NCBI GenBank assembly: GCA_944389545.1
Contig: CALXMT010000058.1
Coordinates: 1 to 35,535, forward strand
DNA length: 35,535 nucleotides
Direction: 5' to 3'
Origin: an uncultured Kiritimatiellota bacterium
GTDB taxonomy: Bacteria; Verrucomicrobiota; Kiritimatiellia; RFP12; DVOR01
Shown: piece after piece, positions 1 through 6,475 of the stretch
Numbering within the stretch: position 1 is the first letter of the stretch
Layout: every line of letters begins with the position of its first letter
Notes under the pieces: model-generated
What the model was told of the DNA's origin: nothing
The model's input: only the letters and a program-made list of their open reading frames with translations
Databases searched by the model: none
Program-made: the position numbers and the translations under genes

Positions 1-190
1 CAGGTAATCGCGCATCCCCCCTCCCCGGGGAGGGGGGGACTCCTCTATCATCTCATATTTTCCACAATTCTTCCAGACTCCTAATCGCGCATCCCTCTTT
101 AGGACACCTAATCGCTCCCCCCTTCTTAGGAAACCTTATCGCGACATCCCCGAGACTACCCCCGTGCGATTACTTTTCGATTTGGCGGAT
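1..190. repeat. Terminal repeat region with short tandem TAATCGC units
   Basis: No gene is visible. A short unit beginning TAATCGC and followed by C-rich sequence occurs at about 4, 82 and 109, with a weaker version at 136 (TTATCGCGACATCC). The units at 82 and 109 are each 27 nt and align along their whole length. Positions 112-186 recur as an inverted copy at 35461-35535 with two mismatches in 75. Because both ends of the window fall in this sequence, it is probably multi-copy in the genome and the place where the assembly stopped. Confidence 0.75.
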
Positions 191-222
191 TTTAGGCGCG
201 CGATATCGATTCGGTCGACGGA

Positions 223-251
223 TTGACATTTGCGCGCGGTTGTGCGATTAT
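223..251 (+). promoter_or_regulatory. Promoter of small RNA A1
   Basis: TTGACA at 223-228 and GATTAT at 246-251 are separated by exactly 17 nt, a near-consensus housekeeping sigma promoter. The same layout recurs before three more putative RNAs in the next 800 bp. Confidence 0.7.
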
Positions 252-257
252 AGTGTT

Positions 258-360
258 GTCACCCTGGCCGATTGTCGGGGTTGAGGGCGTCTCCTCCGTA
301 GGTTTTAATTTGGCATGGTGTCCCTCCCTGCGGGCCAAAGGGGGCGCCCATTCTTTTTCT
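258..360 (+). ncRNA. Putative small RNA A1 (type A)
   Basis: A transcript from the promoter at 223-251 would start near 258. It would end at a strong terminator-like helix: GGGCGTCTCC at 285-294 pairs with GGGGGCGCCC at 340-349 and is followed by ATTCTTTTTCT. The long loop contains GGTTTTAATT (301-310) and a TCCCTGCGG-like stretch (about 324-333), which recur at the same place in the loop of RNA A3. I see no convincing ORF. The family is not one I recognise. The call rests on promoter, terminator and the paralogous copy. Confidence 0.6.
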
Positions 361-375
361 GTCGCGAGAAAGCGC

Positions 376-478
376 TTGTTTCCTGTGGTCATCTGCGCTA
401 TTTTATTGGTGGCGACCGGGTCGAGCCGCTGTCCTTTCGTGATGGAGGCATGTATTCCCCGGTCGTCACCGTTTTTTA
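376..478 (+). ncRNA. Possible short hairpin transcript with its own promoter
   Basis: A 13-bp helix pairs 408-420 (GGTGGCGACCGGG) with 458-470 (CCCGGTCGTCACC), one GU pair, and is followed by GTTTTTT: an intrinsic terminator. TTGTTT at 376-381 and TATTTT at 399-404 are 17 nt apart and would start a transcript of about 65 nt that is little more than this hairpin. It may instead be a second terminator for RNA A1. The loop is not obviously like the loops of A1 or A3. Confidence 0.4.
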
Positions 479-536
479 CGTGTGCTTTGCGTTCTCTGGA
501 ACGCGCGGTACGAACGCGTATATTTCGTGTCAAGGA

Positions 537-565
537 TTGACCTTTTTGCAAAATTGTGGGATAGT
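537..565 (+). promoter_or_regulatory. Promoter of small RNA B2
   Basis: TTGACC at 537-542, 17-nt spacer, GATAGT at 560-565. The spacer resembles the others of the array, with TTGTG just before the -10 box. Confidence 0.65.
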
Positions 566-571
566 GTCAAT

Positions 572-698
572 GGATTCACGGGCTCCGGGACGCACGTCGT
601 TGCTGGCCTGATCCCCGCCAATGAGACGTGGCTCCCTTAGTTCCAGCAACTCGAGCGAGTAGAGTCTGTTTAGGCTCTGCTCGCTTTAATTTTTTTTT
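572..698 (+). ncRNA. Putative small RNA B2 (type B)
   Basis: The transcript would run about 127 nt from the promoter at 537-565 to a textbook terminator: AGCGAGTAGAG (654-664) pairs with CTCTGCTCGCT (675-685), followed by a T-rich tract ending in nine T. An internal helix pairs GTTGCTGG (599-606) with CCAGCAAC (643-650). The block AGTTCCAGCAA next to GAGCGAGTAGA is shared with RNA B4. I find no ORF with a ribosome binding site. Family unknown to me. Confidence 0.65.
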
Positions 699-757
699 GT
701 CACCTCTAGGAAATATGCGACCTAATACATTGCTTGTTACGGTTCGTACGTTAAGGA

Positions 758-786
758 TTGACCTCTTTGGCGGATTGTGAGATAGT
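758..786 (+). promoter_or_regulatory. Promoter of small RNA A3
   Basis: TTGACC at 758-763, 17-nt spacer, GATAGT at 781-786. Confidence 0.65.
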
Positions 787-792
787 AGGGGC

Positions 793-908
793 GTTGAAGG
801 GACGGCGCCACTCTTTGCGGTTGGCGAGGCCTTTGATGGAGCCGCTCTTCCCGGAGGTTTTAATTGGGGACTTTGCCCCGTCCTGCGGATCCAGAAGAGC
901 GGCTTTTT
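793..908 (+). ncRNA. Putative small RNA A3 (type A)
   Basis: Starting near 793, the transcript would end at a helix of AGCCGCTCTTC (840-850) with GAAGAGCGGCT (894-904) followed by five T. The loop carries CCGGAGGTTTTAATTGGGG and then TCCTGCGG, matching the loop of RNA A1, and a small inner hairpin GGGGACTTTGCCCC. The closing helix has a different sequence from that of A1 but sits at the same place, which supports conserved structure. Confidence 0.65.
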
Positions 909-975
909 GTGTTTACATTTCGCCTTGAAATATTAACTGTCATGTCGGAAGGGGATGAAGATTTCCCACCGAGGG

Positions 976-1004
976 TTGACTTCCACCCTCGGATATGCGA
1001 TAGT
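976..1004 (+). promoter_or_regulatory. Promoter of small RNA B4
   Basis: TTGACT at 976-981, 17-nt spacer, GATAGT at 999-1004. Confidence 0.65.
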
Positions 1005-1010
1005 GGCAGT

Positions 1011-1127
1011 GATGTTTCGGGCTCGAGGAAGGGCCGTGCTGGCGGTGTCCTCGGTGATTAGGCGAGCATCCTTGAGTTCCAGCAAATGAGCGAGTAGACG
1101 TGGAGTCCGTGTCACTCGCTCGTTTTT
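1011..1127 (+). ncRNA. Putative small RNA B4 (type B)
   Basis: About 117 nt, ending at a terminator in which GAGCGAGT (1088-1095) pairs with ACTCGCTC (1114-1121), extended inward by GACGTGG with CCGTGTC through two wobble pairs, then GTTTTT. An internal helix TGCTGG (1037-1042) with CCAGCA (1079-1084) matches the helix of RNA B2. It shares GAGTTCCAGCAA with B2 immediately before the terminator. Confidence 0.65.
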
Positions 1128-1207
1128 ACAGTGAATCAGACTGTCGGCTGATAAGATGAAGCTAAACAAAAAGCTACGTAAGTGTAGAGGTTTACAGGGC
1201 TTTTTAT

Positions 1208-1284
1208 TGGTGGATCCGGGTGGACTTGAACCACCGGCCAAGGGATTATGAGTCCCCTGCTCTGACCGACTGAGCTACGGATCC
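1208..1284 (-). tRNA. tRNA with anticodon CAT (elongator Met or lysidine-type Ile2)
   Basis: On the minus strand a full cloverleaf can be drawn. The acceptor stem is GGATCCG with CGGATCC, and the discriminator A is followed by an encoded CCA (1210-1208). The D arm begins AGCTCAGTCGGTCAGAGC. The anticodon stem GGGGA/TCCCT encloses the loop CTCATAA, so the anticodon is CAT. The T arm reads GGTGG TTCAAGT CCACC. The first pair is G-C, so it is not an initiator of the usual C1-A72 kind. The body resembles tRNA-Ile2, whose C34 is changed to lysidine, as much as elongator tRNA-Met, so I leave the identity open. Confidence 0.9.
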
Positions 1285-1361
1285 TAAAGAGAAAACGAGT
1301 GCATTATACCATCTTTTGAGTGGAGTCTCAAGGGAAAAGTGCAGGGTGGGGGTGGGCGTGG

Positions 1362-1376
1362 TATACTATTTGGCCA
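1362..1376 (+). promoter_or_regulatory. -10 box giving a probable leaderless dut transcript
   Basis: TATACT at 1362-1367 ends 8 nt before the dut ATG at 1376, so transcription would begin at or within two bases of the start codon. No Shine-Dalgarno sequence precedes the ATG. The -35 region is weak. Confidence 0.5.
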
Positions 1377-1831
1377 TGGAAATCGTATTTGAGAGGCTGA
1401 CGGAGACGGCGCAGATGCCGTTTTATGCGCACGAAGGTGACGCAGGGATGGATATTTGCGCGGATGAGGCGTTGACGTTGGGGCCGGGGGAACGGGCGGC
1501 GATCTCGACGGGGTTGCGGGTGCGTCTGCCGATGGGGACGGAAGGGCAGGTGCGGCCGCGGAGCGGGTTGGCCCTGCGACATGGGGTGACGGTTGCGAAC
1601 GCGCCGGGGACGGTGGACGCCGGTTATCGCGGGGAGTTGAAGGTGATTTTGGTGAACTTGGGGCATGAACCTTTCGCCATCGAGCGCGGTGTGCGGATTG
1701 CGCAGTTGGTGGTGGCGCCGATTCTGCGGCCGACCATCACGGAGGGTGCGGTGGACGATGTCACATCGCGCGGTGCGGGTGGGTTTGGCTCGACCGGGCT
1801 TGGGGCGACGACCGTGCCTTCTCAACCTTAA
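1376..1831 (+). CDS. dut: Deoxyuridine 5'-triphosphate nucleotidohydrolase (dUTPase)
   Basis: Hydrolyses dUTP to dUMP and pyrophosphate, keeping uracil out of DNA and feeding dTMP synthesis. The 151-residue product has the five motifs of the homotrimeric dUTPase family in order: HEGDAGMDICA near the N-terminus, the RPRSGLALRHG phosphate-binding loop, the catalytic segment GTVDAGYRGELKVILVN with its Asp and Tyr, RIAQLVV, and the C-terminal GAGGFGSTG arm. A start 60 nt upstream is open but the residues it adds are not family-like; the ATG at 1376 fits the family length and a leaderless transcript. It is followed 25 bp later by crcB. Confidence 0.95.
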   Translation: MEIVFERLTETAQMPFYAHEGDAGMDICADEALTLGPGERAAISTGLRVRLPMGTEGQVRPRSGLALRHGVTVANAPGTVDAGYRGELKVILVNLGHEPFAIERGVRIAQLVVAPILRPTITEGAVDDVTSRGAGGFGSTGLGATTVPSQP

Positions 1832-1856
1832 ACAATACGTTTCACTTGTATCTCAT

Positions 1857-2225
1857 ATGAAAGCGTTTCTTCTTGTATTCTTTGCCGGGGGTGTCGGCAG
1901 CGCGCTGCGTTATCTCGTCCAGCTCGCCCTACAGGGGCGTGTCCAACCGGCGCAGTTTCCATGGGCCACCTTTGCCGTCAACCTGCTCGGTTGTTTTCTC
2001 ATTGGGCTCTTTCACGCGCTTTCTTCTCGCTTTCAACTCTCCCCTGAGACGCGCCTGTTGCTTACGACCGGCCTTTGCGGCGGTTTCACCACCTTCTCCA
2101 CCTTTTGCAATGAGAGTCTGTCCCTGCTTCGCCAAGGATATGCCGTCACGTTCGCCTGTTATATCGGTCTCAGTTTGGTCCTTGGGCTTGGGGCCGTATG
2201 GGCCGGGAACGCGGTGGCGCGTTAA
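1857..2225 (+). CDS. crcB: Fluoride efflux channel CrcB/Fluc
   Basis: Small inner-membrane protein that forms a dimeric fluoride channel and lowers cytoplasmic fluoride. The 122 residues show four hydrophobic segments and family signatures: GGVGSALRYL in helix 1, PWATFAVNLLGCFLIG in helix 2, and TTGLCGGFTTFSTFCNE, which carries the polar track and the central sodium site. It begins 25 bp after dut. No fluoride riboswitch fits in that gap. The rest of the longer open frame, upstream of this ATG, overlaps dut and is not real. Confidence 0.93.
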   Translation: MKAFLLVFFAGGVGSALRYLVQLALQGRVQPAQFPWATFAVNLLGCFLIGLFHALSSRFQLSPETRLLLTTGLCGGFTTFSTFCNESLSLLRQGYAVTFACYIGLSLVLGLGAVWAGNAVAR

Positions 2226-2247
2226 GTCCCGCGTGGTGGCAATCTGT

Positions 2248-2295
2248 TATAATGGCGCGCATGAACAATGACGAGGATTGTTTGGAGGTCAGTTA
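2248..2295 (+). promoter_or_regulatory. hemL promoter and start region
   Basis: A perfect TATAAT at 2248-2253 is followed 7 nt later by an ATG at 2261. That ATG opens a 15-codon frame ending at 2308, overlapping the hemL start. The hemL ATG at 2295 has its own GGAGG at 2284-2288. The short frame may be a leaderless upstream ORF, or the ATG may be incidental. Confidence 0.5.
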
Positions 2296-3587
2296 TGGCA
2301 ACGCATGAGGATTTGTACGCAAAGGCCTGTCGGGTCATCCCCGGGGGCGTGGATTCGCCGGTGCGGGCATTCAACGCGGTCGGTGGGACTCCGATTTTCG
2401 TGGCTTCCGGCAAGGGCGCGTATCTGACCCTGGCCGATGGGCGCAAGGTGCTGGATTGCTGTTGCTCGTGGGGCGCGATGATTCTGGGTCATGCCGACCC
2501 GGGCATTGTGGAAGCGGTGTCGCAAGCGGCGGCGCGTGGGACGACCTTTGGTATCGCCACGCCCGGCGAGGCGGAGTTAGCCGAGCGCATTGTGGCGCGC
2601 ATTCCCTTTGTGGACAAGGTGCGGCTGGTGAACTCCGGCACAGAGGCTGTGATGACGGCCATTCGTCTGGCGCGCGGGGTGACGGGGCGTGACCTCATCA
2701 TCAAGTGCGAAGGGTGCTACCACGGGCACAGCGATGGACTTTTGGTCTCCGCCGGGAGCGGCGCGATGACGGCAGGTGACGGTACGCAACCTGCCAGTGC
2801 GGGCATTCCCACGCCCATTGCCGAGGAGACGCTGGTGGTGCCTTACAACGACGCCGAGGCCGTTGCGGCCGTGCTCGCGGCGCACTCGGGCCGCGTGGCC
2901 GCCGTCATTCTCGAGCCGGTCGCCGGGAACATGGGCTGCGTGCCGCCGAAGCCGGGTTATCTCAAGGCTGTTCAAGAGGCCGCGCACGCGGCCGGCGCCC
3001 TCTTTATCTGCGACGAGGTCATCAATGCTTGGCGTTTTGGCCTGGGGCTTTACTCCGCGGCCGCTGGGCTGGAGCCGGACATCGTGACGATGGGCAAGGT
3101 CATCGGCGGCGGTTTCCCGTTGGCGGCGGTCGGTGCCCGTGCGGCAATCATGGATGCGCTCGCGCCGACGGGTCGCGTCTATCAGGCGGGGACCCTTTCC
3201 GGTAACCCGGTGGCCGTGGCCGCGGCCATTGAGACGCTTGATCGTTTGGCTGCCGATCCGCCCTATGCGCGTCTGGCCGCGATGGCCGAGCGGATTGAAC
3301 GCGGGGTGAACGCCGCCGCCGAACGCCACGGCGTGCCCCTGCGCGTGCAACGCCACGCCACCATCTTCACCCCCTTCGCCACAGACACACTCCCGGTGAC
3401 CAACCTGGCGGAGTCCAAGCGGTGCGATGCGGCGCTCTATGGGCGCTTCTTCCACGGCATGCTCGACCGTGGCGTCTATCTGGAGCCTTCGCAGTTTGAG
3501 GTTAACTTTGTCTCCGCCGCCCACACGGACGCGGACATCGACCTCTTCCTGCAGGCCGCCGACGACACCTTTGCCACACTGGGCTGA
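2295..3587 (+). CDS. hemL: Glutamate-1-semialdehyde 2,1-aminomutase
   Basis: PLP-dependent aminomutase that converts glutamate-1-semialdehyde to 5-aminolevulinate, the entry to haem and other tetrapyrroles by the C5 route. The 430-residue length is typical. It opens with the family-like VIPGGVDSPVRAF; NSGTEAVMTAIRLARG is the PLP phosphate region; ICDEVIN supplies the Asp that contacts the pyridine nitrogen; and TMGKVIGGGFPLAAVG carries the lysine that binds PLP. The start at 2295 has GGAGG six bases upstream; the earlier in-frame start (2268) adds nine unlikely residues. The rest of the haem pathway is not in the window. Confidence 0.95.
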   Translation: MATHEDLYAKACRVIPGGVDSPVRAFNAVGGTPIFVASGKGAYLTLADGRKVLDCCCSWGAMILGHADPGIVEAVSQAAARGTTFGIATPGEAELAERIVARIPFVDKVRLVNSGTEAVMTAIRLARGVTGRDLIIKCEGCYHGHSDGLLVSAGSGAMTAGDGTQPASAGIPTPIAEETLVVPYNDAEAVAAVLAAHSGRVAAVILEPVAGNMGCVPPKPGYLKAVQEAAHAAGALFICDEVINAWRFGLGLYSAAAGLEPDIVTMGKVIGGGFPLAAVGARAAIMDALAPTGRVYQAGTLSGNPVAVAAAIETLDRLAADPPYARLAAMAERIERGVNAAAERHGVPLRVQRHATIFTPFATDTLPVTNLAESKRCDAALYGRFFHGMLDRGVYLEPSQFEVNFVSAAHTDADIDLFLQAADDTFATLG

Positions 3588-3611
3588 TCTCATTGATTTG
3601 TATTCACTTCA

Positions 3612-3645
3612 TGCGCCTCGCGTACCGCGTGGCGCAGGCTTTTTT
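3612..3645 (+). terminator. Terminator after hemL
   Basis: TGCGCCTCGCG (3612-3622) pairs with CGCGTGGCGCA (3626-3636), one T-T mismatch, followed by GGCTTTTTTG. It lies 25 bp after the hemL stop. Confidence 0.75.
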
Positions 3646-3670
3646 GTATCCACTTCCAAGCCTCCTTGCG

Positions 3671-3775
3671 AGACCCTATAGTGGTCCGAGGTCAACCACT
3701 ATAGTGGTCGGTGGTCGACCCCTATAGTGGTCCAGTGTCGACCCTTATAGGGTCTCAAAAAGGCCCCTTATCGAG
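3671..3775. repeat. 23-bp-period palindrome array, copy 1
   Basis: Palindromes around CTATAG (consensus ACCMCTATAGKGGT) occur with TATAG at 3677, 3700, 3723 and 3746, spacing exactly 23 bp. A degenerate fifth (TATCG) is at 3769. The bases between are G/C-rich with GGTCGACC-like sequence. The same 23-bp unit is found at 11066-11123 and 25430-25540. Confidence 0.85.
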
Positions 3776-3804
3776 CCATCCTCGGACGATAAGAAACACC
3801 CTGT

Positions 3805-4135
3805 TTGGAACCGCAGATTACGCAGATTTTGAGCAGATTAAGGGCGTGCTATCGCACGCAGGGACGCGTAATGGAAGCTTGGAGGTTTGGAAGTTTGGAA
3901 GTTTGGAGGAGCCCCAGAGGGTGGAGCCCGGGCCGCCGCCCTTGGCGGCGATGAGACCGGACGCTGCGCGGCTGCCACAAAGAACATAAAGAACCACAAA
4001 GGTACATGAAGGACTGCCAGCGTGAGGGGCCGCAGATTTCGCAGATTTTTGCAGATTTAGGGCGTGCTACCGCACGCAGGACTGCCAGACTATTTTTACC
4101 ACAAAGACCACAAGGAACCACAACAGAATAGGGAT
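3805..4135. repeat. Mosaic intergenic repeat region 1
   Basis: No gene is visible between hemL and the purD operon. The stretch holds two copies of a module that reads GCAGATTAAGGGCGTGC then a hairpin closing on GCACGC (about 3823-3866 and 4029-4083). It also has a run of GGAAGTTTGG-type decamers (3873-3907), a GGGCCGCCGCCCTTGGCGGC hairpin segment near 3929, and CCACAAAGAACA-like tracts (3975-4000 and 4098-4125). The same modules recur in other order in the other gene-free stretches of the window. Confidence 0.7.
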
Positions 4136-4160
4136 GGTACACTTTCGAGGGCAGAAGGAG

Positions 4161-4203
4161 GTAAAAAGAAGACCTCCCAAGACACGCATGGTCATGGGAG
4201 GTC
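4161..4203 (-). terminator. Terminator of the purD-purE-amidase operon
   Basis: On the minus strand GACCTCCCA (4203-4195 side) pairs with TGGGAGGTC (4179-4171 side), followed by TTCTTTTTAC. It lies 40 bp past the stop of the last gene. Confidence 0.8.
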
Positions 4204-4243
4204 GACTCAAAATACTCGGCGCATGGAAACGGCGCGGAGAATT

Positions 4244-5239
4244 TTAGTTGGAGCGGTCTTCGATGGCCTGGGCGGCGGGGGCGAGGGATTCGACGTTTTG
4301 GTTGAGGCGGCGCCAGACGGCGGAACGCTTGACGGCGTTTTCGTCGTAGGGGTGATCCTTTTCCCATTCCTCTTTGGCGGCGGTGAGGCGGCGGATGTTG
4401 GCTTGCAGGCCGGTGGCGGTGTAGCGCAGTTCCTTGCGGAGGTCTTGATATTTCAAGCGCTCGGAGTCGGTCTTGGCGGCCTTTTGGGCGGCTTCATACT
4501 CGCGGTCTTGGCCGGGGATTTTGACGAGTTGGGCCTTGAGTTTGGGGAGGTCTTTGGCGGGGGAGGCGGCGTAGTGTTTGTCACGGGCGCGTTGCTCGTA
4601 GGCATCGCGGGCGCCGCGGGCGGCGTAGTAGTCGCGGAGCGTTCCGCGGTCTTTGACGTAGGCGACGAGGGCATCGGCGCTGTCGGGGGCGATGTCTGGC
4701 GGGGGCGTGAGGATGATGCTGCAGTCGGAACCCAGGAGGACGCATTCGGGTTTGTTCGGATGGGTGTCGAAGATGACGACGTAGGCGGGCTCGCCATCGG
4801 CGGCGATTTCCTTGGTGACGACGAAGGGGGTGCCGGCCTTGGGGGCGAACTTGGTTTCGATACGTTTGCCTTTTTTATTGTAGAAGGTGGGCTTGATGGA
4901 GGCGACGACGCCCCAGCCGATTTGCCCGGAGGCGTTGGCGGGATGGTCGACAGGCTTTGCCGCGGGGCGGTCGGCGGTGCGGGGTTTGGATTTGTCTGTG
5001 GCTTTCGCCTTGGCGGCAGGAGAGGGCTTCTCGTCGACAACGCGCGGCGTGGCCGGCGTGTCTTCCGGAGCGGGGGCGGTCGCTTCGGGCGTTTCTTCAA
5101 CGGGCTGGGTGGCCTCGGGAGTGTCGACCGCGGCCGCGCCGATGAGGGCGTTCCACTGGTCCGGGGCGAAGGTGCGGAAGGCGATGGCGCCGCCGGCGAC
5201 GAGGATGACGAGAACAAAGAATGTGCAGAGGGCTTTCAT
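4244..5239 (-). CDS. Hypothetical membrane-anchored protein with Ala/Pro-rich linker
   Basis: I do not recognise this 331-residue protein. Residues 1-20 form one hydrophobic signal or anchor segment. Residues 36-103 are a low-complexity Thr/Ala/Pro/Lys linker like those that reach through the envelope. A compact domain follows from about 105, beginning GQIGWGVVASIKPTFYNKKG and containing PAYVVIFDTHPNKPECVLLG. From about 200 the sequence is charged and helical, with several Lys/Glu-rich stretches that could form coiled coils. It is last in an operon, 6 bp after the amidase, so a role at the cell wall is plausible but inferred only from position. Confidence 0.75.
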   Translation of the reverse strand: MKALCTFFVLVILVAGGAIAFRTFAPDQWNALIGAAAVDTPEATQPVEETPEATAPAPEDTPATPRVVDEKPSPAAKAKATDKSKPRTADRPAAKPVDHPANASGQIGWGVVASIKPTFYNKKGKRIETKFAPKAGTPFVVTKEIAADGEPAYVVIFDTHPNKPECVLLGSDCSIILTPPPDIAPDSADALVAYVKDRGTLRDYYAARGARDAYEQRARDKHYAASPAKDLPKLKAQLVKIPGQDREYEAAQKAAKTDSERLKYQDLRKELRYTATGLQANIRRLTAAKEEWEKDHPYDENAVKRSAVWRRLNQNVESLAPAAQAIEDRSN

Positions 5240-5245
5240 GGTGTC

Positions 5246-6475
5246 TTAGTTCCTATAAAAGACGAGGGTGCCGGGGGGGACGCGGCGCATGTCGATGTCG
5301 CCGGAGGGTTGGAGCGTTTTGCCGGGGATGAGGTAGAAGGTGTCCGGGGCGTCCCATTGGGTGGGGCAGATTTGGGAGGGGAGTCGCTGGCTGGTGACGG
5401 GGCCGCCGCGGGCATAGCCCACGAGGATTTGGGTGCCGGGGGGCATGGCCGCGAGCGTCTTGGCGTTGAGTTTGGAGCCTTGGATACTGCCGCCGGTGGG
5501 GCGGATGTACCAGGTGTTGGGGGAGTAGACGGCCTCGCCAATGAGGTTGCGGGGGTGAGCACCCTTGGCAAGGGTTTGGAGGGGTGAGCCGGCGGCATCG
5601 GCATCGCCGAGGATGACCTTGGTACCGGCAACGAGGACTTCCCAGTTCTTGATTTTGTCGCCGGTGAGGCTGGTGCCGCTGGGGAAGATGTAGGTGGTGG
5701 AGGCGGCGTTGTAGGCATCGCGGGCGATATCCCAGGCGGTTTGCCCCTTCTGGATGACGTAGGTGCGTGGGCCGGTGGCGACCTCCGCGGGCTTGGCGCC
5801 GGCGGCGCCGGGGAGCTTGTAGGGGAGGAGCTTGTCGCCGTTTTTGGCGTAGAGCACTTGGGCGAGGTAGTCATCGCCCACCACCAGACGGCGGGCCTTC
5901 ACATCGGGGTCGGAGAGCCAACGCTCCTTCAGCCCGAGGAGGTTGCGGACGGAGGGGGTGGCGTAGCCCATGCCGCACCGTTTGCGACCGCGATGGCTGC
6001 GTGGATGCCAGCGGTTTGGCGTGCCGTAGGCCACCTGGGCGTGGGGCATGACGTTGGCGTCTTTGATGCCGTAAATCTGCTGCAACTCCAGGATGAGGTC
6101 GCGGAGTGCGGCGTATTGCTTGGCGGTGAGGGCGCGGTCGTGGTAGCCCACGACCTCGATGCCGATGGAGACGTCATCGAGGTTGCGGCGGCCCCGCCAC
6201 ATGCTCACGCCGCAGTGGTAGGCCACGCGCGAGCGGTCGACGATGCGGTAGACCTTGCCATTGCGGTCGACGCAATAGTGCGCCTCGCCGTTCTTGGAGA
6301 GTTTGCGAAGGGAGGGCTTGGCCTCGCCTTCGGTGGTGTGGAGGATGATGAACTGGGTGGAGTCGCGGCGGGCGCGTTCCCGGTTGCGAGGCGAGAGGTA
6401 GGCGTTGCTGAAGGTGAGCGCGTGGCAAAGGCCGCACGCCAAGACCACCAACAACGCTACCGCCAGCCGTCTCAC
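5246..6475 (-). CDS. N-acetylmuramoyl-L-alanine amidase (Amidase_2) with LysM-like domain
   Basis: Probably an exported zinc amidase that cuts between MurNAc and the stem peptide. Residues 1-19 are a signal peptide (LLVVLACGLCHA). The amidase_2 domain follows: FIILHTTEGE supplies the first zinc His, AYHCG and GIEVVGYHD are family segments, and MPHAQVAYGTPNRWHPR contains later His candidates. A LysM-like stretch YVIQKGQTAWDIARDAYNA lies near residue 240, then about 150 residues of threonine/glycine-rich sequence that I cannot assign. The start codon overlaps the purE stop by 4 bp (ATGA), so the two are translationally coupled. Substrate is inferred from the family. Confidence 0.85.
   Translation of the reverse strand: MRRLAVALLVVLACGLCHALTFSNAYLSPRNRERARRDSTQFIILHTTEGEAKPSLRKLSKNGEAHYCVDRNGKVYRIVDRSRVAYHCGVSMWRGRRNLDDVSIGIEVVGYHDRALTAKQYAALRDLILELQQIYGIKDANVMPHAQVAYGTPNRWHPRSHRGRKRCGMGYATPSVRNLLGLKERWLSDPDVKARRLVVGDDYLAQVLYAKNGDKLLPYKLPGAAGAKPAEVATGPRTYVIQKGQTAWDIARDAYNAASTTYIFPSGTSLTGDKIKNWEVLVAGTKVILGDADAAGSPLQTLAKGAHPRNLIGEAVYSPNTWYIRPTGGSIQGSKLNAKTLAAMPPGTQILVGYARGGPVTSQRLPSQICPTQWDAPDTFYLIPGKTLQPSGDIDMRRVPPGTLVFYRN

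Noticed and set aside
192-611. Open frames of about 100 codons across the left end
   Set aside because: They have no ribosome sites, overlap on both strands, and cross the promoters and terminators of the RNA array.
220-1130. Retron or tmRNA-type locus
   Set aside because: There is no reverse transcriptase and no tRNA-like ends; the four units are separate short transcripts.
1832-1856. Fluoride riboswitch before crcB
   Set aside because: Only 25 bp separate dut from crcB, too short for the aptamer, and the upstream dut coding sequence shows no sign of it.
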